Of a DNA stretch of 36,921 nt, positions 34,451 to 36,921 are shown in pieces (within the stretch, counting starts at the first letter, position 1; each line of letters starts with the position of its first letter). The stretch is from Emticicia sp943368675 (GTDB lineage: Bacteria; Bacteroidota; Bacteroidia; Cytophagales; Spirosomataceae), in assembly GCA_943368675.1 (NCBI GenBank), contig CALRLN020000008.1, positions 1-36,921 on the forward strand. Direction: 5' to 3'. The notes beneath the pieces were generated by a model. It was not told the DNA's origin, did no database searches, and worked only from the letters and a program-made list of their open reading frames with translations. Position numbers and translations under genes: made by a program.

Positions 34451-34861
34451 ATGATTCAAAGATTCAACTCAAAAATAAGCTATTGGCTTTTCGTTCCCCT
34501 GCTAACTTTTCTATTAGTATTGTTAGTAATGGCCAGTATCGATAAAGTCTGGGGAGGAGTAATAATCCTGTTGGCAGTAAAAGCACTGATTCTTAGTTTA
34601 CTATTAAGAACCTATTATGAGATTGAGAACCAGACATTAAAAATTGTATGTGGGTTTATTTATAGCCAGAAAATTGACATAATGAAAATCCGGAAAATCG
34701 AGAAAACAAACAGCCCGATTAGTTCTCCGGCTTTATCGGTAAGACATAGAATAGAAATTTTTTATAATACCTACGATTCGGTCATTATTTCACCGGAAAG
34801 GCAAGCCGAATTTATTGAAACACTGAAATTGATTAATAAGAATATTAGTACAAACCTCTGA
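34451..34861 (+). CDS. bPH_4/DUF1200-like membrane protein in the trp operon
   Basis: The protein has 136 residues. The N-terminal 55 residues contain two membrane segments (YWLFVPLLTFLLVLLVMAS and GVIILLAVKALILSLLL). The cytosolic C-terminal part (YYEIENQTLKIVCGFIYSQKIDIMKIRKIEKTNSPISSPALSVRHRIEIFY, then VIISPERQAEFIETL) matches the bacterial PH-like family 4 (PF06713, once DUF1200), including the SSPALS and ISP motifs. No biochemical role is established for that family. It starts just after the attenuator T-run and is followed 4 nt later by trpE, so it should be expressed only when tryptophan is scarce. Confidence 0.8.
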   Translation: MIQRFNSKISYWLFVPLLTFLLVLLVMASIDKVWGGVIILLAVKALILSLLLRTYYEIENQTLKIVCGFIYSQKIDIMKIRKIEKTNSPISSPALSVRHRIEIFYNTYDSVIISPERQAEFIETLKLINKNISTNL

Positions 34862-34865
34862 TACG

Positions 34866-36290
34866 ATGCAAAAGTTTGGTATAACAACCCGTTACAAACG
34901 TTTATTGGCCGATATGCTTACCCCGGTCGGGATTTTTCAAAGAATCCGCAATCATTATCCGCATTCTGTTATTCTTGAAAGTGCCGATTACCACGCCATG
35001 CACAATAGTTTCAGCTATATAGCCTGCGACGAAGTAGCCAGTTTCGTTCTGGATAACGACGTTGTTACACAGAAATTCCCGGATGGCACTAAGAATCAGT
35101 TTCCATTAACCAATCGTAAAGAAGCTGTCGGTGTTTTGCAGGAGTTTGCGTCCAGATTTGAAATGCCTAAAAGCGACTTCAATTTTATTACCAATGGTTT
35201 GTTCGGGCATATTACCTATGATTCAGTTGAATATTTTGAAGATATAGAAATACAGGAAAAAAGTGCTGAAACTACCATTCCGCAAATTCTCTACAGGGTT
35301 TATCGTTATGTAATTGCTATTAATCATTTTAAAGACGAGCTGTATATTTTTGAGCATACTTATACACCGGAAGGGCAAGAACCAAAGCCGGATAAAGAAG
35401 GCCTGGAAACTTTAGAATTTTTTGTAAAGAACCCCAAGCTGACAACCTCGAAATTCAAGGCAGACAGCGAGGAAACAACCAATATAAATGATGATGATAT
35501 GCGGGAAATTGTCAAAAAGTGCATTGGCCATTGCTTACGTGGTGACGTATTTCAGATTGTCCCTTCCAGACGTTTCTCTAGAAAATATGAAGGTGATGAT
35601 TTTAACGTTTACCGTGCCCTTCGTTCTATTAATCCTTCTCCTTATTTATTTTATTTTGATGGCGGCGATTATCACATCTTCGGCAGTTCACCTGAGAAAC
35701 AGATTTTCATTAAAGACGGTCAGGCTGAAATTCATCCCATTGCAGGCACATTCAGACGAACCGGTGATGATGAAAGCGATGCTGAACTAGCCCGCCAATT
35801 ACATGCCGACCCAAAAGAATCGGCTGAACACGTGATGCTGGTAGACTTAGCACGCAATGATTTATCCAGAAGTTCAGACGCTGTAAAAGTAGAAATTTTC
35901 AAAGAAGTACAGTTCTATAGCCATGTTATACATCTGGTTTCGAAAGTAACCGGAAAAATGCACAATGGCACTAACCCTTTGCAGTTGGTAGCCGATACTT
36001 TTCCGGCAGGTACACTTTCAGGGGCACCCAAGCATAATGCCATGACCATCATTAACAGATTTGAACCCACCAATCGCAGTATATATGGGGGTGCTATAGG
36101 CTTCATGGATTTCAAAGGCAATTTCAATCATGCCATAGCTATCCGTACTTTTTTAAGCAAAAACAATACACTTTTCTATCAGGCAGGTATGGGAGTAGTA
36201 GCAAAATCAGACGTAGAAACAGAAATGAAAGAAATTCATCTGAAACTGGCTGCTCTGAGAAAGGCCATCGAAATGGCGAGCGACATTTAG
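34866..36290 (+). CDS. trpE: anthranilate synthase component I
   Basis: This 474-residue enzyme makes anthranilate from chorismate with ammonia or glutamine supplied by TrpG, the first committed step of tryptophan synthesis. The N-terminal VILESADYH (Ser39) corresponds to the LLES motif that binds feedback-inhibiting tryptophan. The chorismate-binding domain spans about 205-470: IVKKCIGHCLRGDVFQIVPSRRF, YFDGGDYHIFGSSPEKQI, IHPIAGTFRR, HVMLVDLARNDLSR, DTFPAGTLSGAPK and YGGAIGFMDFKGNFNHAIAIRT. The LLES-like motif and the adjacent trpG and attenuator separate it from PabB and isochorismate synthases. It lies 4 nt after the bPH_4-like gene. Confidence 0.95.
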   Translation: MQKFGITTRYKRLLADMLTPVGIFQRIRNHYPHSVILESADYHAMHNSFSYIACDEVASFVLDNDVVTQKFPDGTKNQFPLTNRKEAVGVLQEFASRFEMPKSDFNFITNGLFGHITYDSVEYFEDIEIQEKSAETTIPQILYRVYRYVIAINHFKDELYIFEHTYTPEGQEPKPDKEGLETLEFFVKNPKLTTSKFKADSEETTNINDDDMREIVKKCIGHCLRGDVFQIVPSRRFSRKYEGDDFNVYRALRSINPSPYLFYFDGGDYHIFGSSPEKQIFIKDGQAEIHPIAGTFRRTGDDESDAELARQLHADPKESAEHVMLVDLARNDLSRSSDAVKVEIFKEVQFYSHVIHLVSKVTGKMHNGTNPLQLVADTFPAGTLSGAPKHNAMTIINRFEPTNRSIYGGAIGFMDFKGNFNHAIAIRTFLSKNNTLFYQAGMGVVAKSDVETEMKEIHLKLAALRKAIEMASDI

Positions 36291-36293
36291 TTT

Positions 36294-36318
36294 TTTGTGG
36301 CGCGAACCTCCGGTTCGC
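36294..36318 (+). repeat. REP-like palindrome, copy B, between trpE and trpG
   Basis: TTTGTGGC, then GCGAACC TCC GGTTCGC, begins 4 nt after the trpE stop. It is the same element as minus-strand 556-530, but the stem pair T-A there is C-G here. No T-run follows, and the operon continues into trpG. Confidence 0.6.
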
Positions 36319-36390
36319 TGCAATAGAGAAAGAGAAAATGGAGAATATCAGTAATCAAACAGATTGACAGTAAACAATAAAAATATTAAA

Positions 36391-36921
36391 ATGAAAATTC
36401 TGGTTCTTGATAATTATGATTCATTCGTTTATAACCTCGTCTATATTCTGAAAGACCTGGGCGGAAACGTAGATGTATTCAGAAATGATAAGATTGCTTT
36501 GGAAGACGTAAACCAATATGATAAAATTCTGCTTTCACCGGGGCCGGGTATTCCTGAAGAAGCGGGAATCATGATTGATCTTATTAAAGAATATGCACCA
36601 AAGAAAAGCATTTTCGGGGTTTGCCTGGGGCATCAGGCAATCGGCGAAGCTTTTGGAGCGAAATTGCATAATATGGGCGATGTATTGCATGGGGTCACCA
36701 CTTCTTGTATCATTACTGATAAAGATGAAAAGCTTTTTCAGGGCGTGCCTGAAAAAATAGAAGTATGCCGCTATCACTCATGGACAGTTGTGCCTGAAAC
36801 CATGCCTGAAGAATTAAAGGTAACTGCTATAGATGAAAAAGGCTACGTAATGGCAGAAGCTCATACTAAATATGATGTGAGAGGAGTACAGTTTCACCCC
36901 GAAGCCTACCTTACACAGCAT
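36391..36921 (+). CDS. trpG: anthranilate synthase component II, glutamine amidotransferase (3' end beyond window)
   Basis: 177 codons are visible and the frame is open at the window edge. This class-I glutamine amidotransferase releases ammonia from glutamine for TrpE. The N-terminus ILVLDNYDSFVYNL is diagnostic of the TrpG/PabA group. LLSPGPGIP near 47-55 forms the oxyanion region. The nucleophile elbow is GVCLGHQ (Cys78), and the His/Glu of the triad are His169 and Glu171 in FHPEA, where most TrpG proteins have FHPES. Given a usual size of about 190 residues, only the last turns are missing. It is separated from trpE by 100 nt containing the REP-like palindrome. Confidence 0.95.
   Translation, partial: MKILVLDNYDSFVYNLVYILKDLGGNVDVFRNDKIALEDVNQYDKILLSPGPGIPEEAGIMIDLIKEYAPKKSIFGVCLGHQAIGEAFGAKLHNMGDVLHGVTTSCIITDKDEKLFQGVPEKIEVCRYHSWTVVPETMPEELKVTAIDEKGYVMAEAHTKYDVRGVQFHPEAYLTQH

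Noticed and set aside
1..36921. CRISPR arrays, tRNA/rRNA genes, insertion sequences, defence systems
   Set aside because: No repeat-spacer pattern, rRNA motif, transposase, integrase or known defence protein was seen on either strand.

Overview
The window looks like chromosomal DNA from a Bacteroidota bacterium, probably of the Cytophagales type. The DNA is AT-rich. There are three SusC/SusD outer-membrane pairs, and many Sec or lipoprotein signal peptides end in -AQ or -SSC. Shine-Dalgarno sequences are mostly absent, and A-rich leaders precede the starts. Several genes carry the Bacteroidota promoter form (TTTG, about 19 nt, then TAnnTTTG). I saw no tRNA, rRNA, CRISPR array, transposase or phage gene. 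Species cannot be named from the sequence.

Layout. 1-419 (-): GtrA-like membrane protein, cut by the window edge. 558-5466 (-): a tight four-gene unit encoding a CocE/NonD-type hydrolase, a YdeI/OmdA-like protein, a Tat-exported cupin-like protein and a secreted esterase. 5740-8201: DoxX-like protein (+), rlmN (-) and an SDR oxidoreductase (+). 8453-22965 (+): three consecutive SusC-SusD transport pairs. Each pair is closed by a strong intrinsic terminator, and the second SusC is broken by a one-base frameshift. 23087-27465: a secreted protein of unknown function, a cysteine desulfurase, a divergent Lrp regulator/ornithine aminotransferase pair, and a hypothetical protein. 27548-30379 (-): an operon of a DHH phosphoesterase (NrnA-like) and two FKBP lipoproteins. 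30574-34184: a secreted GH32 fructan hydrolase, a small membrane protein on the other strand, a Tat-exported Gfo/Idh/MocA oxidoreductase and a lipoprotein. 34261-36921 (+): the start of a tryptophan operon.

The most striking element is the trp leader at 34261-34445. A consensus promoter precedes a 19-residue leader peptide with three consecutive Trp codons. It is followed by three mutually exclusive pairings and a terminator whose T-run ends 5 nt before a small bPH_4/DUF1200-like membrane gene, which is itself followed by trpE and trpG. All the parts of classical ribosome-mediated attenuation are present.

Two more signals stand out. A REP-like palindrome occurs once just past the stop of the esterase (530-556) and once, in the other orientation, just past the stop of trpE (36294-36318). 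The two copies differ by a compensatory base-pair change. The frameshift in the second SusC can be placed to one missing A by comparison with its neighbouring paralogue.
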